Origin: Chitinimonas_A lacunae
Lineage (GTDB): Bacteria; Pseudomonadota; Gammaproteobacteria; Burkholderiales; Chitinimonadaceae
Length of the DNA stretch: 64,000 nucleotides
Direction: 5' to 3'
Assembly (NCBI RefSeq): GCF_042650885.1
Contig: NZ_JBHSBU010000001.1
Location: forward strand, 2,604,001-2,668,000
Shown here: positions 41,092-53,183 of the stretch, one piece after another
Position numbering within the stretch: position 1 is the first letter of the stretch
Layout: the number at the start of each line of letters is the position of its first letter
Notes under the pieces: model-generated
Database searches by the model: none
What the model was told of the DNA's origin: nothing
The model's input: only the letters and a program-made list of their open reading frames with translations
Program-made: the position numbers and the translations under genes

Positions 41092-42363
41092 TTAGCTCTT
41101 CTTCTCCAACAGGGCATAGAAGAAACCGTCCCCGGCCGCATCGGGCAAACACTGCCCATCAGCCGGCAGGCTCGACAGCGGCAAACGGCGTGCCTCGGGT
41201 TGGCGTTGCAAAAAGGCATCAATCTGCTCGCTATTTTCCTGCGGAAACACCGAACAGGTCACATAGAGCAGCTGCCCGCCGGGCTTGAGACAGCCCCACA
41301 GGGCGTCGAGCATGGCGGCCTGCTGGGCGGCAAAGCGGCCGAAGTCGTCAGGCCGGCGCAGCCACTTGATATCGGGATGACGCCGCACCACCCCGCTGGC
41401 CGAACAGGGCACATCGGCCAGGATGCGGTCGAACGGTTGGCCATCCCACCAGTCAGCCGGCCTGGCCGCGTCGCCGACGGCGAGCTTGGCACTGCAACCC
41501 AGCCGGCTCAGATTCGAGGCCACCCGGTCGAGCCTGAGCCGGTCAAGGTCGAGCGCAGTCAGGTCGAGATCGGCGAGTTCCAGCAAATGCCCGGTTTTCC
41601 CACCAGGGGCGGCGCAGGCGTCGAGCACTCGCATGCCGTCGCTGACATTGAGCAGGGGGGCGGCCCATTGCGCGCCCAGATCCTGGACCGAACAATCGCC
41701 GTCCTGAAAGCCCGGCAGGCGGTCTACCCCCACCGGCTCGACCAGACGCACCCCGCTCTCGCCGACCAGTTGGGCTTCGATACCCGCTTCGGTGAGCCGC
41801 GCCAGATAGTCGGCCGGCGTGCCACGGCGGCGGTTGATGCGCAGACTCATCGGCGGATGCTGGTTATTGGCCTCCAGAATCGCTTCCCAGCGCTCGGGAT
41901 AGTGGCGCTGCATGGCGCGGATCCACCACTGTGGATGATTCCAGCGCGCCACCGCATCGGTGGCGGCCTGGGCGGCCAACTGCTCGCGCTGGCGCAGATA
42001 GTTGCGCAGCACCGCATTGACCAGGCCCTTGGCCCGACCCGTGCCGATCTGCGCCGCCACCCGTACCGCATGGTCGACCACGGCATAAGGCGCCGCCCGA
42101 CCCCAGCCAAGTTGATAGATGCCGGTAGCCAGCAGCGAGTACAGCAGCGGCTCATCGAGCTGCCGGCTCAACAGCCGGTCGAGCGCATGGCGGATCTCGC
42201 CCAGACGGCGCAGCGTGCCGTAGCTGATGTCCTGGATCGCCGCGCGCTGGCGCGGCTCCAGCGTAGGCTGGCGGCGCCACAGCGCGTTCAGGGTGTCGGT
42301 CAGGTTGCGGCCGTCGAGCACGGCGGCCACCACCTCGCTGGCGTTGCGTTGGGTCTGATACAT
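41092..42363 (-). CDS. rsmB: 16S rRNA (cytosine-967-C5)-methyltransferase
   Basis: RsmB (Sun/Fmu) methylates C967 of 16S rRNA with SAM. The 423-residue protein has an N-terminal NusB-like RNA-binding domain (residues about 1-145). The methyltransferase domain has the SAM loop DACAAPGGKTGHLLE and the two catalytic cysteines in DVPCSASGVVRRHPDIK and VTCSVFPQEN. The gene follows fmt in the conserved def-fmt-rsmB order. A gap of 194 bp separates it from the DUF4390 gene. Confidence 0.95.
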   Translation of the reverse strand: MYQTQRNASEVVAAVLDGRNLTDTLNALWRRQPTLEPRQRAAIQDISYGTLRRLGEIRHALDRLLSRQLDEPLLYSLLATGIYQLGWGRAAPYAVVDHAVRVAAQIGTGRAKGLVNAVLRNYLRQREQLAAQAATDAVARWNHPQWWIRAMQRHYPERWEAILEANNQHPPMSLRINRRRGTPADYLARLTEAGIEAQLVGESGVRLVEPVGVDRLPGFQDGDCSVQDLGAQWAAPLLNVSDGMRVLDACAAPGGKTGHLLELADLDLTALDLDRLRLDRVASNLSRLGCSAKLAVGDAARPADWWDGQPFDRILADVPCSASGVVRRHPDIKWLRRPDDFGRFAAQQAAMLDALWGCLKPGGQLLYVTCSVFPQENSEQIDAFLQRQPEARRLPLSSLPADGQCLPDAAGDGFFYALLEKKS

Positions 42364-42419
42364 GACGGGTCCGGATAGAAAAACAACAGCCCCGGCGGGG
42401 CAGAAAACGGACAGGAAAA

Positions 42420-43349
42420 TCAGCCGAGCGCGAAACGCATGCCGGGCTCGATACGACAGCCGGCCAGGAAATCGCGCACCGGCAAACGGCGACCGCCGGG
42501 CCGCTGCAACTCGGTCAGGCGCAGCGCCCCCTCGCCACAGGCGACCAGTACGCCATCGGCTGCCACGCCGAGCACCGTCCCGGCCTCACCGTGCGCGGCA
42601 ACCGGCTCGGCAGCCCATACCTTGAGCGTTTCCTCGCCCAACCGGGCGGTGCAGGCCGGGAACGGGTCGAAGGCGCGGACCCGGCGGGCCAGCTGTTCGG
42701 CCGACAACTGCCAGTCGATGGCCGCTTCATCCTTGCGGATTTTCTCAGCATAGGTGACGCCGTCCGCGGGTTGCGGCCGGGCGGCGGCCTGAAGGGCGGC
42801 AAGATCGCCAAGTGTGGTGACGATGGCTTCGGCGCCCAGCCGGGCCAGGCGGTCATGCAGGGTGCGGGCGGTATCGGAAGGGGTGATGGCAAGCGGATGC
42901 AGACTGAGCATGGCGCCGGTATCGAGGCCGGCGTCCATCTGCATGATGGTGATGCCGGTCTGGGCATCGCCGGCTTCGATCGCCCGCTGGATCGGCGCCG
43001 CGCCGCGCCAGCGCGGCAGCAGGCTGGCGTGGATGTTGAGGCAGCCATGGCGCGGCAGATCGAGTACCGCCTGCGGCAGGATGATGCCGTAGGCGGCCAC
43101 CACCATCAGATCGGCCCCGACCGCGGCCACGGGCGCCTGCTGCTCCGCTGTGCGCAGCCGCTCGGGCTGGTAGACCGGCAAGCCGTGGCGTTCCGCCAAC
43201 TGTTTGACCGGCGAGGCCGCGAGCTTCATACCGCGACCGGCGGGACGGTCGGGCTGGGTCAACACCAGGGCGATCTCATGACCTGCTGCAATCAGGGCAG
43301 CAAGGGCGTCGGCGGCGAAGTCGGGCGTTCCGGCAAAAATCAGCTTCAT
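42420..43349 (-). CDS. fmt: Methionyl-tRNA formyltransferase
   Basis: Fmt formylates the initiator Met-tRNA with 10-formyl-THF. The 309-residue enzyme shows the Rossmann start KLIFAGTPDFAADAL, the tRNA-binding loop with TQPDRPAGRGMK, the catalytic NIHASLLPRWRGAAPIQRAI and the C-terminal domain. It lies 63 bp after def, in the usual order. Confidence 0.96.
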   Translation of the reverse strand: MKLIFAGTPDFAADALAALIAAGHEIALVLTQPDRPAGRGMKLAASPVKQLAERHGLPVYQPERLRTAEQQAPVAAVGADLMVVAAYGIILPQAVLDLPRHGCLNIHASLLPRWRGAAPIQRAIEAGDAQTGITIMQMDAGLDTGAMLSLHPLAITPSDTARTLHDRLARLGAEAIVTTLGDLAALQAAARPQPADGVTYAEKIRKDEAAIDWQLSAEQLARRVRAFDPFPACTARLGEETLKVWAAEPVAAHGEAGTVLGVAADGVLVACGEGALRLTELQRPGGRRLPVRDFLAGCRIEPGMRFALG

Positions 43350-43412
43350 AGGCGGCGGGGGAAATGGGAAGGACGGGACAGCCAGGGCGCGCCACCGAGG
43401 CGCAGCCCCGCT

Positions 43413-43916
43413 TTACATGGTCTTGCGCTGGTTCTTTTTCAGCTTGTTGATGATGCGGTTGAGCTTGAGCTTGCTCAGCTTTTCGACGAAGACCCGGCCA
43501 TCGAGATGGTCGATTTCATGCTGGATGCAGATCGCAAGCAGGCCGCTCGCCTCGAGCCGGAACGGCTTGCCGTGGCGGTCCAGCGCCTCGACCACCACCT
43601 GCTCGGCACGCTGCACTTCCTCATAGATGCCGGGCACCGACAGACAGCCCTCTTCCGAGCTGCATTGGCCGTCGGCCGTAATGATTTTCGGGTTGATAAA
43701 AACCTGGAGTTGGTCTTTGGTTTCACTGATGTCCACCACGATCAGCCGGCGGTGCACATCGACCTGAGTGGCCGCAAGACCGATCCCCGGGGCCGCGTAC
43801 ATGGTCTCGGCCATATCGTCGATCAGCTGCTGCAGGGTGTCGTCCACGGCCTCGACCGGCTTTGCGACCTTGTGCAGCCGCTCGTCGGGGTAATGCAGAA
43901 TGTTCAGTATCGCCAT
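43413..43916 (-). CDS. def: Peptide deformylase
   Basis: Def removes the formyl group from nascent proteins. The 167-residue enzyme has the three metal-site motifs GIGLAATQV, EGCLSVPG with the ligand Cys, and QHEIDHLDG with the two ligand His and the catalytic Glu. It is the first gene of the minus-strand operon and diverges from the LysM gene across 114 bp. Confidence 0.96.
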   Translation of the reverse strand: MAILNILHYPDERLHKVAKPVEAVDDTLQQLIDDMAETMYAAPGIGLAATQVDVHRRLIVVDISETKDQLQVFINPKIITADGQCSSEEGCLSVPGIYEEVQRAEQVVVEALDRHGKPFRLEASGLLAICIQHEIDHLDGRVFVEKLSKLKLNRIINKLKKNQRKTM

Positions 43917-44030
43917 GTTTGCTTGCTACTAGAAATAATTAGATGCAGAATCTCGACAATCGGTTTAACATGCCCATTGCATAATTCTGCAGTCTCCGCG
44001 CCGCCTGGCGCGAACCATAGGAACCGCATC

Positions 44031-45113
44031 ATGCGCCTGTTGTCCGCTCATTCCGGTGCGCGCCGGCTCGTACCCAAAGCGATTATATCGCTACTTCTGT
44101 GCGCCGGCCTCGCCTATGCCGATGAAATTCGTCTCCAAGAGAATGCGCCCGATCGCTATGTCGTCGTCAAGGGCGACACCTTGTGGGATATCTCCGGCAA
44201 GTTTCTGAAAGATCCGTGGAGATGGCCGCAGATCTGGAAGATGAACAAAGAAGAAATCAAGAATCCGCACTGGATCTACCCCGGCGACGTGATCATTCTC
44301 GACCGTTCCGGCGGCGATCCGCGCCTGCGCCTGCTGCGCCACGACGCCAATGACCGGCGCCGCGCCCAGCAGAAGATCGACCCCAAGGTCCGCATCACCC
44401 AGCTGTTCGATTCGCAGGCTGCCCCGACCATCCCCTATGAAGTGCTCGAGCCGTTCCTGGCCCGGCCGCTGGTGATCGACAACGCCACCTTCAAGAGCGC
44501 ACCGCGCATCGGCCTTGGCCCCGACGAGCGGGTGATCCTGGCCAATGGCGACCGTGCCTACGCCGTGGGAATCGAGGGCGCCAACCGTGGCGATGCCTAC
44601 CAGATCTTCCAGGCGGGCAAGAATCTGGTCGACCCCGACACCAAAGAACAGCTCGGCTACGAAGTCAAATATGTGGGCGAGGCCGTGGTCGAGGCGACCG
44701 GCGATGTCAGCACGCTGCGCATCACCACCTCCACCCAGGAAATCCAGGTGGGCGACCGTCTGGTGGCCAAGCCGCTGCGCGAGCTGCAAAACTATATTCC
44801 GCATGTGCCGGAAAACGATGTGCGCGGCAAGGTGATCTCGACCTACAACGGCGTCAACGATGCCGGCACCTACACCACACTGGTGATCAACCGTGGTGCC
44901 GAGCATGGTCTGGAGCCGGGCAACGTGCTGTTCACCATGAGCGCTCCGCGCCAGCTCAAGCGTGAGGACGACAAGGAACCGGTGCGCTACACCCCGTCGG
45001 AGAAGATCGGCAATCTGATGGTTTACCGGGTATTCCCGCGTATCTCCTACGGCCTGCTGCTCGACTCGACCCAGCCGGTCCATCTGCAAGACGAAGTCCG
45101 CAAGCCGTTCTGA
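44031..45113 (+). CDS. LysM-domain envelope protein
   Basis: The 360-residue product has a signal peptide (residues 1 to about 31, ending AYA) and one LysM domain (YVVVKGDTLWDISGKFLKDPWRWPQIW, residues about 42-90) for binding peptidoglycan. A C-terminal region of about 250 residues of unknown fold follows. This protein is found upstream of dprA in many beta- and gammaproteobacteria. The frame is open far upstream of the ATG at 44031, but that part overlaps def and has no signal sequence. Three bases separate it from dprA. Confidence 0.9.
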   Translation: MRLLSAHSGARRLVPKAIISLLLCAGLAYADEIRLQENAPDRYVVVKGDTLWDISGKFLKDPWRWPQIWKMNKEEIKNPHWIYPGDVIILDRSGGDPRLRLLRHDANDRRRAQQKIDPKVRITQLFDSQAAPTIPYEVLEPFLARPLVIDNATFKSAPRIGLGPDERVILANGDRAYAVGIEGANRGDAYQIFQAGKNLVDPDTKEQLGYEVKYVGEAVVEATGDVSTLRITTSTQEIQVGDRLVAKPLRELQNYIPHVPENDVRGKVISTYNGVNDAGTYTTLVINRGAEHGLEPGNVLFTMSAPRQLKREDDKEPVRYTPSEKIGNLMVYRVFPRISYGLLLDSTQPVHLQDEVRKPF

Positions 45114-45116
45114 CCG

Positions 45117-46187
45117 GTGCACGACGCCGACAGCGCTGATTGGCTGGGACTGAGCCTGATCAAAGGGCTCGGTCCCATCCGCACCGTCAAGCTGTTGCAG
45201 GCGTTCGGTTCGCCGCGCGCAGTGCTCGACGCCGGTGCCGCCGCGCTGCGGGCCCATCTGCCTGAGCAGGTGGTTGCCGCCGTGCGCGCCGGCCCCGACC
45301 CGGATCTGTTGGCACACAGCCTGGCCTGGCTCGATGATCCAGCCAACCGGCTGATCACGCTGGCCGACCCCGATTATCCCCGCCTGCTGCTCGATACCGC
45401 CGACCCGCCCCCCGTTCTGTATCTCAAGGGCCGGGCGGAACTGCTCAATTCGCCCATGCTGGCAGTGGTTGGCAGCCGTCATGCCAGCCAGCAGGGTGCC
45501 GATGATGCCGAAGCCTTCGCCAACAGCCTGTCGCAGGCCGGCTGGACCATCGTGTCGGGCCTGGCACTTGGCATCGATGCCGCCGCCCATCGCGGTGGCC
45601 TGGCCGGCCCCGGCTCGACCCTGGCCGTGGTCGGTACCGGCCTTGACAGCGTCTATCCGGCCGCCAATCACGCCCTGGCCCATCGTATCGCCACCGGCGG
45701 CGCCCTGCTGTCGGAATTCCCGCTCGGTACCCCTGCCCATCCCAGCCATTTCCCACGCCGTAACCGGCTGATCAGCGGGATGGCACGCGGTGTGCTGGTG
45801 GTGGAGGCAGCCTTGCAGAGCGGTTCGCTGATTACTGCCCGCCAGGCGGCCGAGCAGGGGCGTGAGGTATTTGCGCTGCCCGGCTCGATTCATTCCACCT
45901 TGTCCAAGGGCTGTCATGCCCTGATCAAGCAAGGCGCCAAGCTGGTGGAGAGCGCCGCCGATATCCTGGACGAATTGGGCAGCCCCGCCCCACTGCGGCC
46001 GGCGACGCCCGGCTCGGCCGAGGAAGAGGCCCTGCTCAGCGCACTGGGTTTTGAACCTGTCGATCTTGAAACCTTATGCGCCCGCACCAACTTGACGGTA
46101 GAACAGGCTTACGCGATGCTGTTGCCCCTGGAACTGGCCGGGCGGCTGGTCAAACTGCCCGGTGGACGCTACCAGCGAGTGGTCTGA
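45117..46187 (+). CDS. dprA: DNA-processing protein DprA
   Basis: DprA loads RecA onto incoming single-stranded DNA during natural transformation. The 356-residue protein has an N-terminal helix-hairpin region (LSLIKGLGPIRTVKLLQAFG), the DprA Rossmann domain (VGSRHASQQGADDAEAFA, GLALGIDAAAHRGGL, ARGVLVVEAALQSGSLITA) and a C-terminal winged-helix domain (residues about 295-355). The GTG start follows the LysM stop by three bases. Retained DprA suggests that the organism can take up DNA. Confidence 0.94.
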   Translation: MHDADSADWLGLSLIKGLGPIRTVKLLQAFGSPRAVLDAGAAALRAHLPEQVVAAVRAGPDPDLLAHSLAWLDDPANRLITLADPDYPRLLLDTADPPPVLYLKGRAELLNSPMLAVVGSRHASQQGADDAEAFANSLSQAGWTIVSGLALGIDAAAHRGGLAGPGSTLAVVGTGLDSVYPAANHALAHRIATGGALLSEFPLGTPAHPSHFPRRNRLISGMARGVLVVEAALQSGSLITARQAAEQGREVFALPGSIHSTLSKGCHALIKQGAKLVESAADILDELGSPAPLRPATPGSAEEEALLSALGFEPVDLETLCARTNLTVEQAYAMLLPLELAGRLVKLPGGRYQRVV

Positions 46188-46228
46188 ACCGTTCGCTCCA
46201 GGCGTTCCCTACCGCCGTCGAGGTACTC

Positions 46229-46681
46229 ATGTACGACATACTCGCTTATCTTTTCGAGCAATATTACAGTCCCGAGGATTGCCCCGACGCTTCCACCCTG
46301 GCCCGCCGTCTGGCTGCTGCCGGCTTTGAAGGCAGCGATATCGACGAGGCGCTCGACTGGCTCAACGAGCTGGCTCAGCTCGACAGCAACGAGCTTGAGC
46401 AACTGGGCAGCGACGCGGTCCGCATCCTCCATCCACGCGAAGCCGCACGGATGACCGAAGAAGCCCAGGCCTTCTTCCATTACCTGGCTGGCTCGGGTGC
46501 CCTGACGGTCGGGCAGCGTGAAATTCTGCTCGACTGGCTGATCCGTCATGGCCCGGCCCGGGTCGATGAAGAGGCGATGAAACGGGTGGCATTGATGCTG
46601 CTCTGGCGCCAGGGCGACGACCTGGCCAATCTGTTGATTGAAGAAATCCTGTATTCCGGCGAACCCGCCGTCATGCATTAA
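46229..46681 (+). CDS. smg: Smg/DUF494 family protein
   Basis: This 150-residue acidic, helical protein belongs to the Smg (DUF494) family, which sits beside dprA in proteobacteria. MYDILAYLFEQYY at the start and AMKRVALMLLWRQGDDLANLL near the end are conserved. The molecular role is unknown. GAGG lies before the ATG at 46229. Confidence 0.92.
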   Translation: MYDILAYLFEQYYSPEDCPDASTLARRLAAAGFEGSDIDEALDWLNELAQLDSNELEQLGSDAVRILHPREAARMTEEAQAFFHYLAGSGALTVGQREILLDWLIRHGPARVDEEAMKRVALMLLWRQGDDLANLLIEEILYSGEPAVMH

Positions 46682-46701
46682 AAACCCGTCCAGCCCAGCC
46701 G

Positions 46702-46730
46702 CGGCCGGCATTCGCCGGCCGTTCTATTAT
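46702..46730 (+). terminator. Possible terminator after smg
   Basis: The stem CGGCCGGC/GCCGGCCG (46702-46721, loop ATTC) is followed by TTCTATT. The poor U-tract lowers confidence. Confidence 0.5.
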
Positions 46731-46817
46731 GCGAAACGCTTGTTGTTCGCTTGCCGGCCTGCCTAAATTGTTCCTAACATTGCGCCCCCGATCGAAGGCG
46801 ACCGCTGCGGAGTGACC

Positions 46818-49115
<2,298 letters not shown>

Positions 49116-49225
49116 CAAATGGGTTGCAATTCCCGACAGCAGGGGAATAATGACGGTTTCTTCCGGTGCGTCCACCACCTGAGTGATACGGCTATGACGA
49201 CGCGCCTCGCAATTGGGGAATTTCT

Positions 49226-51832
49226 ATGACAGCGCGGCGCAATCACGACGTCCTGTTGCAACAACAACTGGCTTCGACGCGCGACTACCTGGAAGCGCTC
49301 GATGCCGCCAGCACGCTGCTGATCGACCCGGGCCACGATCCGCTGGCCCGGGTGCTCGAAGCGCTGGCGCGCGCTTGCAAGGCCACCGTGGCGGCGCTGT
49401 ACCGTAACCGGCCCAATGAGCTGAAAGCCCGTCGGGTCGCCCTATGGCATCACCCCGATACGCCGATGCCGTCCGAGGTGGTCGCCGAGCTGTCGCAGAT
49501 CGATTACGGCCACTACCGCCCCTTGCGTGACACCCTGGTGGCCGGCCTGATGCTGATCCGCCGCATCAGCGAACTGCTGCCCACCGCCCAGATCCTGCTC
49601 AGCCGCTTCAGTGCCCAGCATGTGCTGTGCGTGCCGCTGCTCGACGGCGGCGAGCTGATCGGCTTCATCGCGATGCTGATGCCCGAGTCGCCGCGTCAGC
49701 GCACCCCGCTCGACGCCCGGCTGCTGTCCACCCTGGCCAACTATCTGTCGCTGTCGCTGGCCAAGCAGGAAACCGTCAGCCGCCTGCGCGCCAACGAGAC
49801 CCGCCTCAAGGCGCTGGTCGGTGCCACGGAAGACATGGTGTTCGAACTCGACGGCGACGGTCTGCTGGTCAATGTCTGGTCGCACCATAGCGCCCTGCCC
49901 AGCACCGACCTGACCGGCCTGCCGCTCGAAAAAGCCTTTCCGCAGGATATGGCCTGGTGCTTCCGCCAGGCGCTGGACCGGGTGGTCAAATCGGGCCGTT
50001 CCGAGCAGGTCGAATTTATCGTGCCCAAGCTCGACGGCTCGATCTATTTCATCGGCCGGCTCGAACCGGTCCCAAGCGAGGACGGCAGCCGCCGCCATGT
50101 GGTGGCGCTGGTGCGCGACGCGACCGAATTGATGCGCGAGGAAGCGCAGCGCCGCGCGATGGAAGAAACTCTTAACCTGCTCGAAGAAGCAGTGGTCGAC
50201 CTCAGCCCCGACGGCCGTCTGCTCAACGCGACGCCGGCCTGGACCAAGCTGTGCGGGCTGGCCCGCAGCCAGCTCGGCAGCGAACTGGGCCGCTCGCTGT
50301 TCGATCGGGTCCACGAGGAAGAAAAGATCGAAGTCGCCGCGTCGCTGGCCCGGGTGGCGGCCGATGGTCAGCCGTCCAGCCTGCGTTTCCGGCTGCTGCG
50401 CGAAGACAGCGACCCGCTCTGGCTCGAAGCCCGGCTGATTGCCCATCGCGGCATCGACGGCCAGGTCGCCAGCCTGCGCGGCGTGCTGCACGATGTCACC
50501 GAGATGCATCTCAACGAGCGCCATATCCGCAAGCTCGCGCTCTACGACGGCCTGACCGGCCTGCCCAACCGGATGCTGCTCGACGACCTGCTCCATCAGG
50601 CCATCTCGCGCGCCCGTCGCAACAATACCAAGGTCGGCCTGGGCTTTATCGACCTCGACCATTTCAAGCAGATCAACGATGCCTTCGGCCACCATGCCGG
50701 CGACAAGACCCTGGTGATCATCGCCAAGCAGCTCAAGAGCGTACTGCGCGAAGAGGATGTGCTGGCCCGCTGGGGCGGCGATGAATTCGTGGTGCTGCTG
50801 CCCGATCTGCCCGATCAGAGCGCGCTGGTGTCGATTGCCGAACGGCTGCGCGAAATCGCCCGCCAGGGCGTGCTGCTCGATGGCATCGAAACCCGCCCGA
50901 CCATTTCGATCGGTATCGCGGTGTTCCCCGACAATGCCGAGAACGGCGACGAGCTGATGTCGGCTGCCGACAGCACCATGTATCACGCCAAGTCGGCCGG
51001 CCGGAACAACGTCCAGTTCTACAGCGACATCATGCATCTGAAGACCCTGGGCCGCGAGCATATGGCGATCCAGACCCGTCTCAACAATGTGGTGCTCGAT
51101 AACGAGCTGCAAGTCTTCTATCAGCCGCTGGTCCATGCCCGCACCGGCGAAGTCAGCTCGGTCGAGGCGCTGGTCCGCTGGCACGACGACAAGACCGGCT
51201 GGGTCAGTCCGCAGGTGTTCATCCCGATGGCCGAGCGGCTGGGCCTGATCCAGGAGCTGTCGGAACAGGTGATGGTGCAGGCGCTGACCAAGCTCAAGGG
51301 CTGGCGCCAGCGCGGGCTCAGCCAGCGTCTGGCGATCAATGTCTCGCGCAACCAGCTGTTCAGCCCCAAGCTGATCCACAATCTGCTGGGTCTGCTGCGT
51401 CAGTTCGAGCTGCGGCCCGACGATATCGTGATCGAGATCACCGAAAGCCTCGCGCTGACCGATTATTCGCGCCAGTCGCGCCATCTGAAGGAATTCCACA
51501 ACGCCGGCTTCAAGATCGCCATCGACGATTTCGGTACTGGTTATTCCTCGCTGTCGCAACTGCACGATATGCCGATCGATATCCTCAAGGTGGATATCTC
51601 GTTCACCGCGCGGCTCAACACCGAAGCAGGCCGCCGCATCATGCATGCCATCGTGCAGATGGGACAGGCGCTCGGGCTCGAAGTGGTGGTCGAAGGGGTT
51701 GAGACGCTCGAAAGCGCCCGTTTCCTGCAAGGACTGGGCGTCGAGAAGATGCAGGGCTTCTACTTCAGCGATGCCGTGCCGGCCGGCGTGTGCGAGCTGA
51801 TGATGCAGCTCGGCATGCAGGCAAAAATCTGA
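49226..51832 (+). CDS. Cytoplasmic GAF-PAS-PAS-GGDEF-EAL protein
   Basis: This 868-residue cyclic-di-GMP enzyme has no membrane helix. In order it shows a GAF domain (about 25-185), two PAS domains (about 190-310 and 315-430), a GGDEF domain (about 440-600) and an EAL domain (about 615-865). The synthesis motif is intact (RWGGDEFVV) and an RxxD inhibitory site lies five residues before it (REED). The EAL domain keeps EALVRW, the NVSRNQ segment, EITES and the DDFGTGYSSL metal loop, so both activities may be functional. A terminator follows. Confidence 0.93.
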   Translation: MTARRNHDVLLQQQLASTRDYLEALDAASTLLIDPGHDPLARVLEALARACKATVAALYRNRPNELKARRVALWHHPDTPMPSEVVAELSQIDYGHYRPLRDTLVAGLMLIRRISELLPTAQILLSRFSAQHVLCVPLLDGGELIGFIAMLMPESPRQRTPLDARLLSTLANYLSLSLAKQETVSRLRANETRLKALVGATEDMVFELDGDGLLVNVWSHHSALPSTDLTGLPLEKAFPQDMAWCFRQALDRVVKSGRSEQVEFIVPKLDGSIYFIGRLEPVPSEDGSRRHVVALVRDATELMREEAQRRAMEETLNLLEEAVVDLSPDGRLLNATPAWTKLCGLARSQLGSELGRSLFDRVHEEEKIEVAASLARVAADGQPSSLRFRLLREDSDPLWLEARLIAHRGIDGQVASLRGVLHDVTEMHLNERHIRKLALYDGLTGLPNRMLLDDLLHQAISRARRNNTKVGLGFIDLDHFKQINDAFGHHAGDKTLVIIAKQLKSVLREEDVLARWGGDEFVVLLPDLPDQSALVSIAERLREIARQGVLLDGIETRPTISIGIAVFPDNAENGDELMSAADSTMYHAKSAGRNNVQFYSDIMHLKTLGREHMAIQTRLNNVVLDNELQVFYQPLVHARTGEVSSVEALVRWHDDKTGWVSPQVFIPMAERLGLIQELSEQVMVQALTKLKGWRQRGLSQRLAINVSRNQLFSPKLIHNLLGLLRQFELRPDDIVIEITESLALTDYSRQSRHLKEFHNAGFKIAIDDFGTGYSSLSQLHDMPIDILKVDISFTARLNTEAGRRIMHAIVQMGQALGLEVVVEGVETLESARFLQGLGVEKMQGFYFSDAVPAGVCELMMQLGMQAKI

Positions 51833-51860
51833 TTAAGACCTGATTTATTCCAAATCAAAC

Positions 51861-51899
51861 AAAACCCGCACCGAGTATTGAAGCAATCTGCGGGTTTTT
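51861..51899 (+). terminator. Intrinsic terminator after the GGDEF-EAL gene
   Basis: AAAACCCGCA (51861-51870) pairs with TGCGGGTTTT (51889-51898) around an 18-base loop, and T-rich sequence follows. Confidence 0.78.
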
Positions 51900-52114
51900 G
51901 TTTATTTCCGCCCCCCGTCTCTCCCAGCCCTCCTGCGCCCTACAAAGCGCTATAGAGGCATCCCTCTGTCCCCGCTCACTCTCCCCCGCGCCGCTCTCAA
52001 CCTACCGTCGCCATGGTCTTGGGAGGCGGCCAGAGACCATGACCTTGTAGAGAAGTCAGAACGATCCGTCGTCGGACTAGCTACCACGATGTGGCGGGTT
52101 TGGAGGTCATGCCC
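51900..52114. other. Gap without a recognisable gene
   Basis: I see no coding frame with a ribosome site in the gap between the GGDEF-EAL gene and dsbA. It holds the repeat element at 52115 and the two terminators. Confidence 0.5.
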
Positions 52115-52220
52115 GGCGCATTGCCAAAAAACTCGGCGTCCACGGGTCCGGACACCGCGCGTCAGGCTCAGCCCGATCAAGCAGCATTACGGCTGGCGTC
52201 GATCTACAGGGAAATGCTCC
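52115..52220 (-). repeat. 106-bp inverted-repeat element, copy 5 (divergent)
   Basis: The left end reads GCGCATTGCC...CTCGGCGTC and the right end GGCGTCGA...GGGAAATGCTCC, both recognisable family ends in inverted orientation. The GGGTCCGGAC core lies at the expected distance from the left end. The spacing again gives 106 bp. Confidence 0.6.
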
Positions 52221-52344
52221 GGCGGATAGGAAAAGTCGATCAGCGCTTTGGTTTGCCGGTTTTGGGGGCTCGGGGGGAAGGTGGAGGTGGCGGCGGAGGT
52301 CGATAAGTCGCAACAAGCCCTACAGTGTTTATTCCAAACAAAGA

Positions 52345-52385
52345 AAAACCCGCATCAACTCTTGCGAGCCTTTTGCGGGTTTTTT
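52345..52385. terminator. Intrinsic terminator after dsbA
   Basis: AAAACCCGCA (52345-52354) pairs with TGCGGGTTTT (52374-52383), with A and T runs at the feet. The stem is the same as in the terminator at 51861, but the loop differs. Confidence 0.75.
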
Positions 52386-52420
52386 GTATCAAGTCCGACG
52401 GCAATAAGCCGGCGACTCGA

Positions 52421-53104
52421 TCAGGGCTTGGCAGCCGGTTTGGCAGCGGGCTTGGCCGCAGCCGGCTTGGCACCGCCGGCGCGTTCCATGGCGATCAGTT
52501 CATTGATCACCGGGATCACGCGCTCGCCGACCATCGACATACTGGTCTGGTACTTGCCGTTGACGATAAAGGTGGGCACACCTTCCACTTGGTAGTCGCG
52601 CGACAGTTGCAGTGCGCGGGCAAACAGGGTCTGGGCACCGAAGGACTTGTAGGCTGCCTCGAACTTGGCACGGTCGACGCCTTGTTTGGCGATCCAGTCG
52701 AACAGCTTGTCTTCGTCACGCAGTTCGATCCGCTCGCGGTGGACGGCGTCGAACACCTTGGGGGTCAGCTTCTCGACCAGGTCCATGCTGCGCAGCGCGG
52801 CGAACAGCTTGACGTGGCCGGCCATATGGCTGGCGCCGTTCCACATCACGTGCTCGCGGCGGAACACCACATCCTTGGGCAGCGACTTGCTCCACTCGGC
52901 CACACGCGGCTCGATATTGTTGCAGTGCGGGCAGCCGTACCAGAAGAACTCGATGACCTCGATCTTGCCCGGGGCATCGACCGGACGCGGGGTCGATAGC
53001 AGAGTGTAATCCGTACCTGCCTTCAGCTCGGCGCGTGCGCCCAGCGCGATCAGGGCAAGGCCGAGCAGCGCCAGCGTGCGCCAGAACGTTGCGAACATCC
53101 GCAT
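52421..53104 (-). CDS. dsbA: Thiol:disulfide interchange protein DsbA
   Basis: DsbA introduces disulfides into periplasmic proteins. The 227-residue precursor has a signal peptide (to about residue 25, ending ARA) and the thioredoxin-fold active site CPHC at residues 58-61 in FFWYGCPHCNN. The cis-Pro loop is VEGVPTFIVNGKY. An unusual tail of about 20 residues, rich in Ala, Lys and Pro (AKPAAKPAAKP), follows the fold and may be a flexible anchor. The gene follows the SPOR-domain gene on the same strand. Confidence 0.94.
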   Translation of the reverse strand: MRMFATFWRTLALLGLALIALGARAELKAGTDYTLLSTPRPVDAPGKIEVIEFFWYGCPHCNNIEPRVAEWSKSLPKDVVFRREHVMWNGASHMAGHVKLFAALRSMDLVEKLTPKVFDAVHRERIELRDEDKLFDWIAKQGVDRAKFEAAYKSFGAQTLFARALQLSRDYQVEGVPTFIVNGKYQTSMSMVGERVIPVINELIAMERAGGAKPAAAKPAAKPAAKP

Positions 53105-53183
53105 GGTGACTCCTATGATGGATGGATTAAGGCGCCGATTTTGACCAAGCCCCCGCAGCGGCGCAAGCCCTGCCGGACAGTGC

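Noticed and set aside
43953..43985. TCGACA/CATAAT as promoter of the LysM gene
   Set aside because: The two boxes are about 21 bases apart, too far for a standard promoter, so it was not listed.
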